From Tolypeutes matacus (taxonomy: Eukaryota > Chordata > Mammalia > Cingulata > Chlamyphoridae), in NCBI GenBank assembly GCA_026826555.1, contig JAKSZT010053769.1:2634505-2698504 (forward strand): a stretch of 64,000 nt of DNA. The letters run 5' to 3'. Numbering within the stretch: the first letter of the stretch is position 1; each line of letters begins with the position of its first letter. Of this stretch, positions 46,600-58,800 are shown piece after piece. The notes beneath the pieces are model-generated. The model made no database searches and was not told where the DNA came from. It saw only the letters and a program-made list of their open reading frames with translations. Made by a program: the position numbers and the translations under genes.

Positions 46600-48340
46600 T
46601 GCAGAAATACTCTCTTAATAACACATTTTAAAATATTTTATGTTCTATAAGAGTTACCTTTTATTTTTCTCTTTGGACACCATTCATGAAGACTTTGGAC
46701 CATCAGCTTCCCAATCTAGACTGATTGCTCTTAGGGGTGCAACATAGCTGTTATCCTTGGATTACCCTTCACCATCGATTGGGGCAGGGGGAATCCCTTT
46801 AATCTCTCTCCTGTTGGATTTCCTGTTTTCTAGATGCCACTTCTTCCTCCTTCTTTATTATTCCACAGGAGGTAAGGTTCCTGAGACCAGGTACATCTGA
46901 AAACATTTTTTAGTCTATTCACACACTTAACTGATCGTTTGGTTCATACACTTCATTGATAGTTTGGTTAAGCATATGACTTAAGGTTGAATATAATTTT
47001 CCTTCAGAATTTTACAAGCATCAATACATTGTCCTCTAGCATTCAATGTTTCTATTGAGAAACTTGATGCCATTTTGATTCCAGCTCCTTTGAATATCTG
47101 ACTTCAGTGTTTACCTCACTCTGGAATTGTTAGCCTATGTATTGTCTCTACTGTTTTGAAATTCCATGATGGAGTGTTTCAGTATGGATATTTTTGTTAT
47201 CCACTTGATAGGATCCTGTTGAATTTGGAAACTGTCATCCCTCAGATATCAGAAATTTTTTTGATTTATTTTTTGATGGTATCCTCATTTTCATTGCTCT
47301 ATTCTTTATTTTTAGGGAAAAAATAGTTATACTTTAGAATTCCTGGACACCTACTCTAATTTTTAAATTTATATCTAGATTTATTTCTATCTCAGTTTTT
47401 TTATTGTAAAGTTTGTAAGATTTTTCTCCAGTTTATCTGTCAGCCTCTGATTGGAATATTTTATCTCTGTTCTCATATTTTTAATTTCTAAGAAAAAACT
47501 GTTGTTCTCAGAATTCTTTTTATAGCCTTCTATTCTTCTTTCATAAATATAGTACCTACTCTTCCTTCTCTAAAGATACTCATTATAATGGCATTTGAAA
47601 TTTATTTTTTCTACTCTGTATTGTCTGTATTCCCATATGTTTCTTTTATGTTGCTGTTTTGTTTTTGTTTTTTTTTATACTGACATCTATTTTTCTCAGA
47701 TATTTCTTGCATCTATAAGTCAGGGAGAAATCCTATTGTTGACTTGGGTGCTATAAGAATTTTCCAAAGATTCTTCAATCCAGTGGGTGAAGATTTACTT
47801 AGTTTTCCTGTTCAGTTTACTTCTCTTGCCCTCAACTCTACCTGCTATTCCCAAGTCTAGAGTCCTAGTCCACTGTGTTCAGACAGTAAGTCTTAAGTCT
47901 TCTGTGTAAGGAAGTAGAGTTTGTCCAATTGACAAGTTGGGCTCGAGATCTGGAGTTCACTACTTCTTATAGAGACTTTCAACCAATACTCTTTTTTTCA
48001 ATCCCAAATATACACCCTCATTCTGAAACAACTGCTTTCTCCAAGTCTTAAGACTTACTGGGGTTCTCTAGTGCAAATCATGTTTCTTTTTGGCTTCCAA
48101 CCCTACAAGCTTCGGTTTCGGTTTTCTTGTTTCAGTCAATTATTTTAATTATTGTCCATCAGATTTCAGCTTTCCCAGTTTTATTGCAATATCCTCCACT
48201 ATTACTCATTGTTGTTGGGGTTTATGACTTTCTTTGTCTAGCCCTTTACTGTCATTTTCATGAGTTTTCCTGAATCAATCTGCCATGTTTAACTGAAAGC
48301 AGGTGTCCATGTTTTTATATTGCAAACTCATATAATAGAC
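46600..48340 (-). repeat. Old interspersed repeat, antisense, family not assigned
   Basis: The T-rich text with 'cattgtcctctagcattcaa', 'tttctattgagaaacttgat', 'tttgaaattccatgatgg' and 'cacttgataggatcctgttg' is the kind of sequence found in a widespread old mammalian repeat. I cannot name it with confidence (possibly LINE-related). Confidence 0.4.
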
Positions 48341-49934
48341 AACAGTGTTATCTTTTAATGACGTTTAACACTGTAGTATACAATGTACAGTCCTTTTTTT
48401 GTATTGAACTCTAATATGCCATTGAAGGTTTGGGGTTTTAAATTCAAAACTATCAATTTGTTGAAGGAAGAATTTTAAATACTGATTCCTTTTGCATTCT
48501 ATGTTTCCAAATCAGTGTTTTCTAAAGACTACTAGTTATTCAGGTTCAGATAATTTTGATGAATGTGTATCCTCTTATTGTAGATACATGATACTCATTA
48601 TGATACAAAGGTTCAGAGATATCCTGCATTAAAGACACATATTTAACTTTGTGGATTTCCTAAACTTATTTGGCAATTTTTCTGGAAAATTCCTGTCAAC
48701 ATCCAGTAGAAATTTTGTTATGTGCAGTATATTCTAAGAGACTCTGTTGTGGCTTTAACATTCACCCAAGTGCAATTTGAATAAGCAAAAAAATGTTTAT
48801 TGCAATTATGATCAAGTTTTTAAATGTCTTAGAAGACAGCTATAGTGGATTAGCTTGCCGTGGTAATAATACTACTTGCCCCAACTTTTTTGATGAGTTT
48901 GGCAAGGAGAGGACTATACAAATACTTCTTTAAAATATTAATGTCTTTCCTAGGATATATGACTTCAGTAGTGTCATTAATGTTGAACTCCAACTATCAA
49001 GCCTGAAAGCTGTATTTTAAGCAGAAGACACATATCTGAAGAATAAATCATGCCTGATATGCTATACTCTTTACCCTAGTACAATAGTTAATGCATGCAT
49101 CACACCCTTACAATATTAGACTCTGCATTACAGATACATATATATTGAAAATCTAACCCACTAACCATGTTTACGATTGTTATTCCAGTTATATTCTATG
49201 CAATGAAGTAAAATGGGAGTAAACTTAGATAAAAGAATTCAGAACTAGGAAGGAATACAAAAATGATTATTTAACACATAGGTCTGTTTATTCTATCACT
49301 TGCCTATGAGAAATCATCACTTGATTCACGAAAGCAGCTATTTTTCTGCTGTTAGCTCTTAACCAAATATTGGCACCTATGAGCACTGTCTCTCCTTCAG
49401 TGGATCAAGCCAAATATAACTACAGCCCAAAAAAGACATCCTGTCCCTCCTTCCATAGCCAGCAGTCTCCTCTCACAGTTCTAAAGAAAAACAAGAGCAA
49501 ATATTTGCAAAAAAATTTGTCTTGTAGAAAAAAATCAGCATTAATAAAATCATGCTTGGAAGGAGCAGTGAGAGAGTATATAAAAATGATATTGTAATTT
49601 CAAAATGGGAAGCATTAATTCATAATATGCAGGAGTATTTTTAGATGGTACTGACAGTTTGCATGAAGCTTGGGAGTGGTGTGACTTGCTTTCATAGGAA
49701 AGGAATGGCCTAGCCTGGGAATTTTATTGGCAGATATCATAGCTTAAAAATGCACATGGGATGTCTATCTTATAAAGCAACTTGTATAATATAATATCTT
49801 ATATTTTTTTCCTTTTATGACAGGAATCAGTTATTATACAAGAAAATAGTTTTCTTGCCTTTTTCTCATTATTCATCTTACATTTGCTAGACAGTATTAA
49901 ATAGAAGTCTGCAAATTATCTTTGATTTTATGGC
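48341..49934. other. Unannotated AT-rich DNA
   Basis: No gene or repeat recognised. The 75-codon frame 49370-49597 has no recognisable features. Confidence 0.5.
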
Positions 49935-50125
49935 TCTCTATGGTTTGCAAAATACTTTGACATACATCACTTCCTTTAATCCCTGCAACAACTGTTGAGG
50001 AAATTGTTAGTATATCTAGTTTATCTAAGAGAAAACTGAGGATAAGAAAGAATTAATGAATTGCCTAAAACAGCACAACCACTAAATGGGAGAGGTAAGT
50101 CCATAACCCTGAAATTCTGCTTCCA
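49935..50125 (-). repeat. MIR SINE
   Basis: Antisense MIR: 'catcacttcctttaatccct', 'gcaacaactgttgaggaaat', 'gagaaaactgaggataag', 'gaattgcctaaaacagcac'. Confidence 0.75.
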
Positions 50126-51214
50126 AATCCAAAGAGGACACTCCCCTTTATCACCCCATGACATATTTTTAAAGATTTCTTCATGTAACATTAGACTTTC
50201 CAAAACATCATCCTGCATTAGGGAGTTATTTTCCATCATGTGTCGGATTTAAATACAAAAGTACCATTTATTTCAGGTCAGAAACAAAAAAAAATAGCAA
50301 TTTTACATAGTTAAATCAAATACCTACAGAACTTCTATAAGAATATTTGATAATTTGCAATAACACTTACATAAATGCCCTACATTTTAAAACTAAACCA
50401 TAAAATTTAATGTTTCCTTTTTTTTTGCTTTTATTTTTTCAATCTCAGTTCTAGTACTTTAGCTGTTTCCATGCACACAAACTCATTTCATCCATTTTGA
50501 TTTAGTTAAGCCAGTTCAACTGAAATTATCCAATGGGTTGTTTTGACTGAAACCTATCTCTTTTTGTTTTGTAAGGAATAAATCAGTAAAGTTAGTTTAA
50601 AAGGGCTCATTTGTGTAGAAATAGAATAAGTGATACAGTAGAGAAAAGGTACTTGTGGGCAGGGGATGGGGGAGTTCTCAGATGACAAAAGACCCTTTTG
50701 CAAGGCCTCAGGATGTCGAGAGGCAGGGAGAGTAGCCATAGTTAGAATGCTCTCATTTCCTGCCCTCTCCCCAGGGAGGCATAGATATCATAAAAGGTCC
50801 TGGGATGAACTTTTCTGAATCTCAAAATAATTCTTTTTCAACTTTTAAGGGATGGGTAAAAGTTAGGTTTTATCTTTCTTTTTTAAAAAAACAAGGTAAT
50901 AACCCATAGGGAAGGAAAAAAAATCATACCACCCTTGTCATGCCATGTAATGATTTTTATCATAGATTTATAATGGTTCTAATCAGTTATCTTCAAAAAA
51001 TGCATAGAATTTACTCATCTTAAACTGGGAGAGAAATATAAGGGGAATAAGAGAGAGAGATCTATACTTCAAACTGTAGTAATTATTGTTTAAGAAAAAA
51101 GGTAGCCTCCTTAATTACACTGTAGTCTATCAGATAGAGAGACTGTTTTATAAGGCTTAATCAATACTGCATTTTAAGTTATAATGTGGCTTATATTTAT
51201 CAAACATTCTCATT
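50126..51214. other. Unannotated AT-rich DNA
   Basis: No gene or repeat recognised. Confidence 0.5.
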
Positions 51215-51350
51215 CCTTAATCCATTCATTCACTGATCAATTTTTATTCTTTTGTAAACTAATATCTGGTGAGTTCTTAGTATGGAAATAGCAAGCTTTC
51301 TCAGGTACTTTGTAGCCCTGGAGATATAATGGTGAACAAAAGATTTGAGA
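51215..51350 (-). repeat. L2 LINE 3'-end fragment
   Basis: 'tccattcattcactgatcaa', 'gagttcttagtatgg' and 'tggagatataatggtgaaca' follow the antisense L2 3' end order. Confidence 0.6.
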
Positions 51351-51784
51351 TTTTAAAATTGTAAAGATTTTTTAAAGAAATGAATATGACTGTTAAATAA
51401 GAAATGAAAAGAAATAATTTTAATAGCTATTTTAATAAGAACTGAAAAATTAAACATTATACTGGACTTTATCCTAATTTAGAAATCAGATTTTCAACTT
51501 ATATTGGCATGATTTAAAAACAAGATATTAGTAAAAAAGTAAACATATACACAGTTAGGAACTTTTTATAGCAAGCTGACCACAGGAAGTTGGAGCAAAA
51601 ATAAATTCTATGAAGAAATATTTGAGATAAAATATGAGATATATAGTAAAAACATTCAATTTCTAAACTGGAGATGAATCTGAATTATTGAGAAAGATGA
51701 AGTAATTTATATTATTCTTAGTAAAATATAGATAGATTCAGATGTATTAGCTGAGTGATTTCTTCTATGAACTGTATTCGAGAA
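51351..51784. other. Unannotated AT-rich DNA
   Basis: Nothing recognised. Confidence 0.5.
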
Positions 51785-51905
51785 TTTTCTAGTAATTCAT
51801 TCAACAGACATTTATTGTGTACCTACTCTGTGCTAACAGTGTTGAAAAAGACAGATGGAGTCCCTGCTCCAATGGGACCTACTGCTGAACAAGGCATATG
51901 AATGT
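51785..51905 (-). repeat. L2 LINE 3'-end fragment
   Basis: 'attcattcaacagacattta', 'cctactctgtgctaacagtg' and 'agtccctgctccaatggg' match the antisense L2 3' end. Confidence 0.7.
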
Positions 51906-54900
51906 AGTGTAAGTGCCCAGACTGGGGGACACTCCCAGCTAAAGCTCAGGTAGTCAAATAAAAAGTCATTGCTTCAAAGTACATAAAAATTTCTACTACC
52001 CAGTTAACCACCTCCTTATTACAATTCTGTATGCTTTTGATCCTGGCATGCTATTTCTCTTGAATTTTATATCTGAAGATGATAATAAACATCCCATATT
52101 TAACCCTGTGTATGTAAAATTGTCCTGAGAATCTTCTTTCTGTTTTCAAAATACAGATGTTAAATAAAGAGTGTAGAGAAACAGCATCATTAATATTTCC
52201 TCTCAATGTTACAACTTCACCTTTACCACTTGTAGACAATAATAACAATCATAATATGTTATATACTTAAGTTCAAGCATAAAAGGTTTCAGTGAAAAAG
52301 TACTGGACATGGTGACATAGTCAGGATAGTCATGAAGGACCTATTTTACCAGAGCTATAACGTGTCACTATCTGAGTAGAACTTTTCCTTAACATTCACC
52401 AAATCCTCCTGTGGGGAGACCCAGGCTGCTGCTCTCCCTAGATCGAGCATGTCTTTTGGCACTTTGTTGATCAGACCTCTGGGACATCTGACGGGGAACA
52501 TATTCGGCAAATGATTCAGGATTTTGGAATTCATTTTCCTTGCCAAGAAAGGAAAATCAGAGTCTTTTGGGGGCTGAGAAGCTCACATATTTACACATGT
52601 ATTTACTTGAAGAAGTGTGGTGCAAATTCCGAGGACTCCTAGGAAAATAAGAACACTATTTTGTGGTTATAGTTGGCAAAAGGACTGGAGATTGTATGTC
52701 ATGATAGGCAAACATTACAAGCACTGAAATAAATGAAAGTAGACCTTTTCCTTATTTATGTGCCACAAATATTTCAAATAATTCATAATAGCTCTACAGA
52801 TGACCACAGGTCCACATACTTAAGGTTGAAAGATGGTAAGCTGTACCCAGAAGTATTCCACTTGGAAAAAGCAACTTTTTTTCCTAAAATGAAAACAAGA
52901 TGCAAAATATTCGTGGTGCTATAGGTACATTTTCTCACCTACATAAACAGAGAATTTCTAAGTACAAGGAGTTTTAGAGAATATCAGAAAGCTAAATTCG
53001 CTGTACTCATTCCCTAGTACCTGAAATTATGCCTTACACATTTTGTGGGTTCAGAAAATGTTCTTATGTAATTGTTCAATTAAATATAAATCATCAAGAT
53101 CATTTATTAGGTTGCTGCAAAATCAGTTCTATGAATGTTATGGAGGGTTTTTTAAAAATAGTACATAAACAAAGGGAGTGTTTTACATATTGAAATATCT
53201 GATTAAGTACTGAAAATTAAAAAGAAATAATTTAATAAGAACCATATTTCCTGGAGCAAAATGGTAAGTATTGACTACTGAGCTCTAAAAATAAAAGTTG
53301 ATAGGCATGGCTAAATTATAGTCACGAAAATTTTAAGACATGAATGGGCTCTAGACCTATATCAGTTCTATCTAAATCTGTGGACATTTATGATACTCTT
53401 ACTGCAAAAAGTTATGAATTTCTATTGATAGAACTCTTTAGTAGGGACCAGAAGAAACTAAGTTCTATCATATGATTGATTAGAGAAAATATCCTATATG
53501 AAAATACTACATATCCAACTATATACCAAGCATAGTAATATTGGTTTATAAATTGATCCATGCAAAACGGGAGAGAAATAGGGGGGAAAATGACTTCGTG
53601 TCCAAAGTGGAGTCAATACTCTTTCCTTTAAAGTCATTTGCTAAAATTCACTGAGCCAAATCTCCTGGAGGTTGGGAGAACCCAGCAGGCATAAGTTGTG
53701 GGTGACAGGCTGTCAGAATCCTAGAAAAGGACCTCTTCCAGAGAATTGTACTGTTAGATGTAAATAAAGTTCACCAGATTGACATATCTTGGGTGTTACA
53801 TTGCTATGAATTACATAATTTAAAGGTCATAAAAGGAAGTACATTCCACTGCCCTTTACTTCTGAATCACTGAATAAAATTTTGGTTTACCTGTTAGGAT
53901 GATAATGATTTATCAATACACAATGATTGTTTAAAATATACAAAGAGAGTAAATATAATTGACTAGACTTATAAGTTAGTAGAGCAATGTATGTGGCCCA
54001 ATATCAGAAGTAGTGAGGATATATTATAACTTTGTTCTCTGTTAGAAAAATACATAGCCTACCTTGATGCTTACTTCTCTTCTTTTCCTTCTGTAGTATA
54101 GTAGGAACTTGACCCGCATATACCTTACTATAGCTGTTTGAAAGAAAAGGCTAGAGTATCCTCTACCACCTGCCTTCCATACCACCACAATTGGCAACAC
54201 ACACACACATACACACTCAGTGAAAGAAATAACACATGCATTGCCCCTAAGATTCTATACTCTTACTTTGATTCTATTTACTTTCCAGAGAAGAATTAAC
54301 GATAAATTTGCAATGCATACTAGATTCAACCCTGGAGATCCAAAGAAGAAATTAGAAAGGCTCATTTCCCTCAAGAAGTTCTTTTGAGGATTTTTTCCAC
54401 GAGTCTCTGCCTAGCTGTGTGAAATTAGGCGGGATAAACTTCTGTAGAAAAGCACAATGGTAGTAAAATTTGAGTTGAGCCTTTTCATCAGGTAGAGAGA
54501 GAAAAGGAGAGAATTCTCTTAATGGGGAGAAAAATGAATAATTAAGACATTATGCAAAAAAGGACACATTCAGGAAAATAAAGAATAATTCTGTTGGCTC
54601 ATGTATAAGGAAATGTTTTTTAAAAATTAAGAAAATTATAGCCAAGTGGCAGGTTATAGGACTACTATGAATATTTTTTTAAAAGTGTGGCTGTAAAAAT
54701 AGAAGAAAAGCCTCAAAGTTGTACTTGATTATTTTTGGTCCTAAGTCTGGATGAAGGTCTTTGGTGCAAGATTTGAAAAATTGCCTTCAGAATATTTCAG
54801 CTGGCTGATGTTTTAAGCATAGATTTGTGTATTGAGCCACGAGAAATCCATTGACCAATGGTTTCCAGTAATGTGCTCTAATAGCAGCTAAGTAGATTCC

Positions 54901-56189
54901 CTAACTTTTCAAGTACTTTTGAAGAAAATACAACACAATCCTGATAAATTAAGGAGGTACTTGTTCATAAATTCCCCAGGTAAAAAGATAAATGCAGACC
55001 CTTTAGAGTGGATGTTTGTGCAGGGCTTTGGTTGAGCTTGAAATTTTAATCAGGAGTTTACCAGAGTCTTTTAACTTCTCTTTAGAATGGCCTCCATGAT
55101 TAAAATATATCATCTTAACCTGGGCTACTTGGTCCCTTGTGATTAATATATTAGGTGTCTGTATTATGAAACTTTTAAATATTAAAAATAACTCTCAGGC
55201 TTAAAATAGAGAGTTTAGCCAGTGCTTTCAAGTCAAATCAATTCCAATAGAACTGCATGCAATATGTTACCCCATGGTAACATGGGAAGAAAAAAATCCC
55301 CCATAAAAGGCATGCTTTTTAACAGAAAAGTCAGACTAGTATTTGTGAAATACTTATTTCCTTTGGTAGTTTCTCTATCATTACATTTCCTTCACAACCT
55401 GGGCAACACATGGGCCAATTTAGTGTTAAACATAGTTAGTTGATTCTCCTACTAGGAATATCTTCTAATACGAAAACATTTAAAGAAATGGCCTAGAAAA
55501 TCTAAGGCGAGGGTTAGTAGTTGTTTTAGGGCATCAGACTGTGGTATTGCTCATAGACAAGACAGTGGTTACAAACATAGTGCATGGTGTAACAATAAAC
55601 ACATACTCTTTTCTTTAAAAAAAAAAAAAGTATTAAAAAAAGCCCTTATGGAACCTCTTGATCCCTAGAACAATAACTCAGGAGTAGAAAATAATAACTT
55701 GATATCTTATGATTAATAACAAAATGAAGTACCTTTTACAAGAAATTATTTCTGTAGCAAGAGACAATTTACAGGCACAAACCCAAAGTCAGTGACTGCT
55801 TGACACATTTACTAAGTGCACACCATGAAACGTCTTTCTTTTTTTCTATAATTAGATAAAGTAGCTCAGAAAGCACAACCTTTTTTAGGAGAAAGTTATA
55901 ACAGTAATAAGACTGTATTTTGGGAGAAGTCACTTTGTGTGCCTTATTCTGACAGGTTGAGTACCACCCATTGTGTGCCTACCCTGCTAGATGCAGATTC
56001 ACCTAGAACAGTTATTCAGGTCTTTCTTCTGAAATGCCCTTTCCCTCACCTTTCACTGCTGCTTCCCAGAAACAAACAAAAACACTATCTTTATATTCTT
56101 AAATCAGAAAAAGTATATAAATCTTCCCTCTTTAGTCAGAGATTGGAATGGTGGATCCAATAATAAATTGTGGATATGGATGACCTATT
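51906..56189. other. Unannotated AT-rich DNA
   Basis: No gene or repeat recognised with confidence. (CA)n at 54197-54216. 'ttaggttgctgcaaaat' at about 53108 resembles a mariner end over about 16 bp only. The block 52355-52560 is mentioned in the findings. A weak L2-like texture is seen at 55960-56060. Confidence 0.5.
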
Positions 56190-56325
56190 TTATTTCATAT
56201 AATAGTCAAACTATCATCTTGAGGTTAGTACTATTGTCACCATTTTGCAGAAGAGCAAACCGAGTTTTAAAGAAGATAATAAATCTGCCATGATCACCCA
56301 GTTAATAAGTAGCACTGCAAAAAAC
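56190..56325 (-). repeat. MIR SINE
   Basis: 'gttagtactattgtcaccat', 'tttgcagaagagcaaaccga' and 'gccatgatcacccagttaat' match the antisense MIR. Confidence 0.72.
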
Positions 56326-57004
56326 AAGGCAAAACACAACAACAACATTTCTATGGTCTGTAATTAAACTGCATCTTTAGTTAGGGTCCTTTGTTAAGTT
56401 CTTTGTAATTTTAAATTTGATTTGGTCAGGAGGTCTTCTTTGGAGAGTACCGATCATTCAATGACCAAGCACTGTGCAGCACTACAGTAAAATGGAATCT
56501 GAGAAATGTAAATAACATGAGTTAAATATTTGTGGAAAGGATATAATCAAAAAGGGCACCATTGTTCATCTCACACATTTACTACTTTGCTTAGTACTAG
56601 ATGAAACAGCAGTAATTAGACATTATTCCTAATACATATATTAATGTTGGGAAATTTCACATGTCAATTAATATTAGTTGCTATTCAAGAGAAACAAAAG
56701 CTTTTCACCTTATTAATCCAAAGACATTAAACATTTAAATTTGCCCCAGCATATCAATTTAATGCAGAGGTTATAATCAGTCTCATATATGTAAGTATCA
56801 GTCTATGCTTTGATTAATTGTTTAGCTTCCTTTATTTACTTGATGATATGTTCCTAGCTTTCAGCCAGAAAAAGTATAATCAGGTCAACAAAAATTAATA
56901 ATTTATTATTGTAAAAAGTGATCTGGGTTATCCACTCTTAAATCACTGCAAGATATAATTTCAGAAACGCAAAAGGAACAAAAATACCGAAATTCATTCT
57001 CTCA
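56326..57004. other. Unannotated AT-rich DNA
   Basis: Nothing recognised. Confidence 0.5.
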
Positions 57005-57125
57005 TTTATTGCACATTTTATTGAAATCCCTAATGTTTACAATACCCCTTTATAAATTGGAGATACACGATGAACAAAGAAGACCACAATCTCTAATTTA
57101 TCTCACATTCTGTTATTCCAGGGCC
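57005..57125 (-). mobile_element. L2 LINE 3' end, part 1
   Basis: 'tttattgaaatccctaatg', 'taaattggagatacacgatg' and 'aagaagaccacaatctc' follow the antisense L2 3' end. It is interrupted by a MIR. Confidence 0.55.
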
Positions 57126-57139
57126 TATCCAGTGCTAAC

Positions 57140-57350
57140 GTCAATGGGTACAATGATGATGATGATAGTGATAATGGTGATAATAGCTAACATTTATGAA
57201 GTGCATCTTCTTTAGAATTCACAACAGTTCTATCTTAATCGTCACTAGACAAGTGAGGCACAGAAAAGTTAAGTAACTTGCCTTAGAATGCAAAGTTAGA
57301 ATTGCTGGAGCCAAGATTCAAATCCAAACGATCTGAACCTCATGCACCCT
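57140..57350 (-). repeat. MIR SINE, probably inserted in L2
   Basis: 'aatagctaacatttatgaag', 'gtgaggcacagaaaagttaa', 'gtaacttgccttagaatgc', 'attcaaatccaaacgatctg'. Preceded by a short (GAT)n run (57150-57165). Confidence 0.85.
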
Positions 57351-57470
57351 TTCTAGTCTCAAGGAGTCTTTCAGTCTAGTGAAGGAGACAAAATCAATGT
57401 AAATAATCTCACAAATAAGTAATTTTAAGCTATGGATAAACACTATAAAGGAAAAGAGACATGGAATTAT
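57351..57470 (-). mobile_element. L2 LINE, part 2
   Basis: 'tctcaaggagtctttcagtc' and 'tagtgaaggagacaaaatc' equal the antisense L2 'caaggagctcacagtctagtgggggagaca'. Collinear with part 1 on the other side of the MIR. Confidence 0.65.
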
Positions 57471-58144
57471 AAACATGTACAACAGGGCATACTTTCCTGG
57501 ATTTTGCAGCCCCCCTCCCCAAGTGCACTTGACTTGTTTTCTGATCCTAGAAATTCTGTGTTCTTCCTTCAATCATGGGGCCAAGTCGCCTGCAACCACC
57601 ACCACTCACCCAGGGGCCTGCGATGGTGGCTGTTCCAGTCTTCATGTGACCCACTTGGATTGTGCCTCAACTCCAGGCTCTGCAACATAACTTCTAACTT
57701 TCCACACGGTAGATTCTCTATTGCCTTTAAAGCAAGAGACCTGGTGGAACTGCTTGGTATCCAGGCATACACACAAACGTGGGAGAAATTTAAAGCCCCA
57801 TGGGGCACCTTTAACTTAACAGGAAACAAGAGCCAGCAGAATATATTCGCATCCTTTCTTATCCCTGATGGGGATAAGAAAGAGACAGCTTATCAGAACT
57901 CTTGGAAGATGTTTTTGGAGAACTAGCAATTAGCTTGTCAAGAAGCTGGAGCCAGCGCAATAATGCATTCCCTTACATTTGCTATCGCTCTCCTTCACTG
58001 CTTGGCTTTCATTTTTCTCACTCCTGCTTCCTTGGGATTGCACTTCTCAAGAAAATGTTCTGGCAAATAGCAAAAGCATATGCTTCTGCCTAGGGTTCTA
58101 TTTCCTAAAGCACCAAGGCTAAGAATAGGGAGGACCTCTCCTAG
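57471..58144. other. Unrecognised block with a 164-codon frame
   Basis: GC-richer block between two L2 pieces. The longest non-repeat-looking frame of the window, 57432-57926 plus (164 codons), covers its left two-thirds. The translated sequence has no domain, signal peptide or membrane segment that I recognise. The block probably represents an unidentified insertion (LTR-like?) into the L2. Confidence 0.45.
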
Positions 58145-58350
58145 TCTTGGCGTCATGGAAAGCTTCCCTGAGGAAGGTGCATTTATACTGAGGTTATCAA
58201 TCCATAGACTGATGGGAGGTGGATATCAGAAGGGTTGGAGATGGGGGAAGGGAGGAAAAGTTCCAGGTGGTATGTGCAAAGCTCTGTAAAGGACAGTAGC
58301 ATGGTGCTGCTGAAGAAATAAGTGGAGGTTGACAGGGAAAATGATATTGG
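58145..58350 (-). mobile_element. L2 LINE, part 3
   Basis: 'catggaaagcttccctgagg', 'aaggtgcatttatactgagg' and 'ggtggtatgtgcaaagctct' match antisense L2 text '...ggcttccctgaggaagtgacatttgagctgag...catgtgcaaaggcc'. Confidence 0.7.
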
Positions 58351-58359
58351 AAAAAAGTA

Positions 58360-58545
58360 ATAGTTAATACTACATACATTCATGTTCTAAGCATTTTACA
58401 GTATTATCATATGTAATTTTCACAACTCTCTGAAGTAGGTACTATTGGTAGTCCCATTTTATTCAAAAATAAATAAAATAAAAATAAAAAATAAAGAAGA
58501 TCTCAAAAAGTTTAAGTACCTCGCCTAAGGTTGGGTAAATGGAAA
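58360..58545 (-). repeat. MIR SINE
   Basis: 'ttctaagcattttacagtat', 'aattttcacaactctctgaa', 'taggtactattggtagtccc' and 'taagtacctcgcctaagg' are antisense MIR, with an A-rich simple insertion at 58465-58495. Confidence 0.82.
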
Positions 58546-58564
58546 GGCAACATAAAATAAATTT

Positions 58565-58800
58565 AAGAACTCAGACCCTAGATTTAAACTGCTTAGGTTT
58601 GAATCTCTGCTCTGCTACTTATAAGCTGTGTGACCTTGAACTCTCTATGATGTCGCTTCTTCATCTGATAAGTTGGACTGATGATATCTACTTCATATAT
58701 TATAGAACTAAATAAATAATATCTGTAAAACATTTCAAGCAGCATTTGACATATTTTATAATTCATTTAATGTATAAGTGCTTGATAAATAAAGGGTAAA
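58565..58800 (+). repeat. MIR SINE, nearly complete
   Basis: 'ttaggtttgaatctctgctc', 'tgctacttataagctgtgtg', 'accttgaactctctatgatg', ending 'taagtgcttgataaataa'. Opposite orientation to the MIR just left of it. Confidence 0.85.

Noticed and set aside
53104..53135. Mariner-like end 'ttaggttgctgcaaaat'
   Set aside because: Only about 16 bp resemble a mariner terminus, and no opposite end or TA duplication was found.
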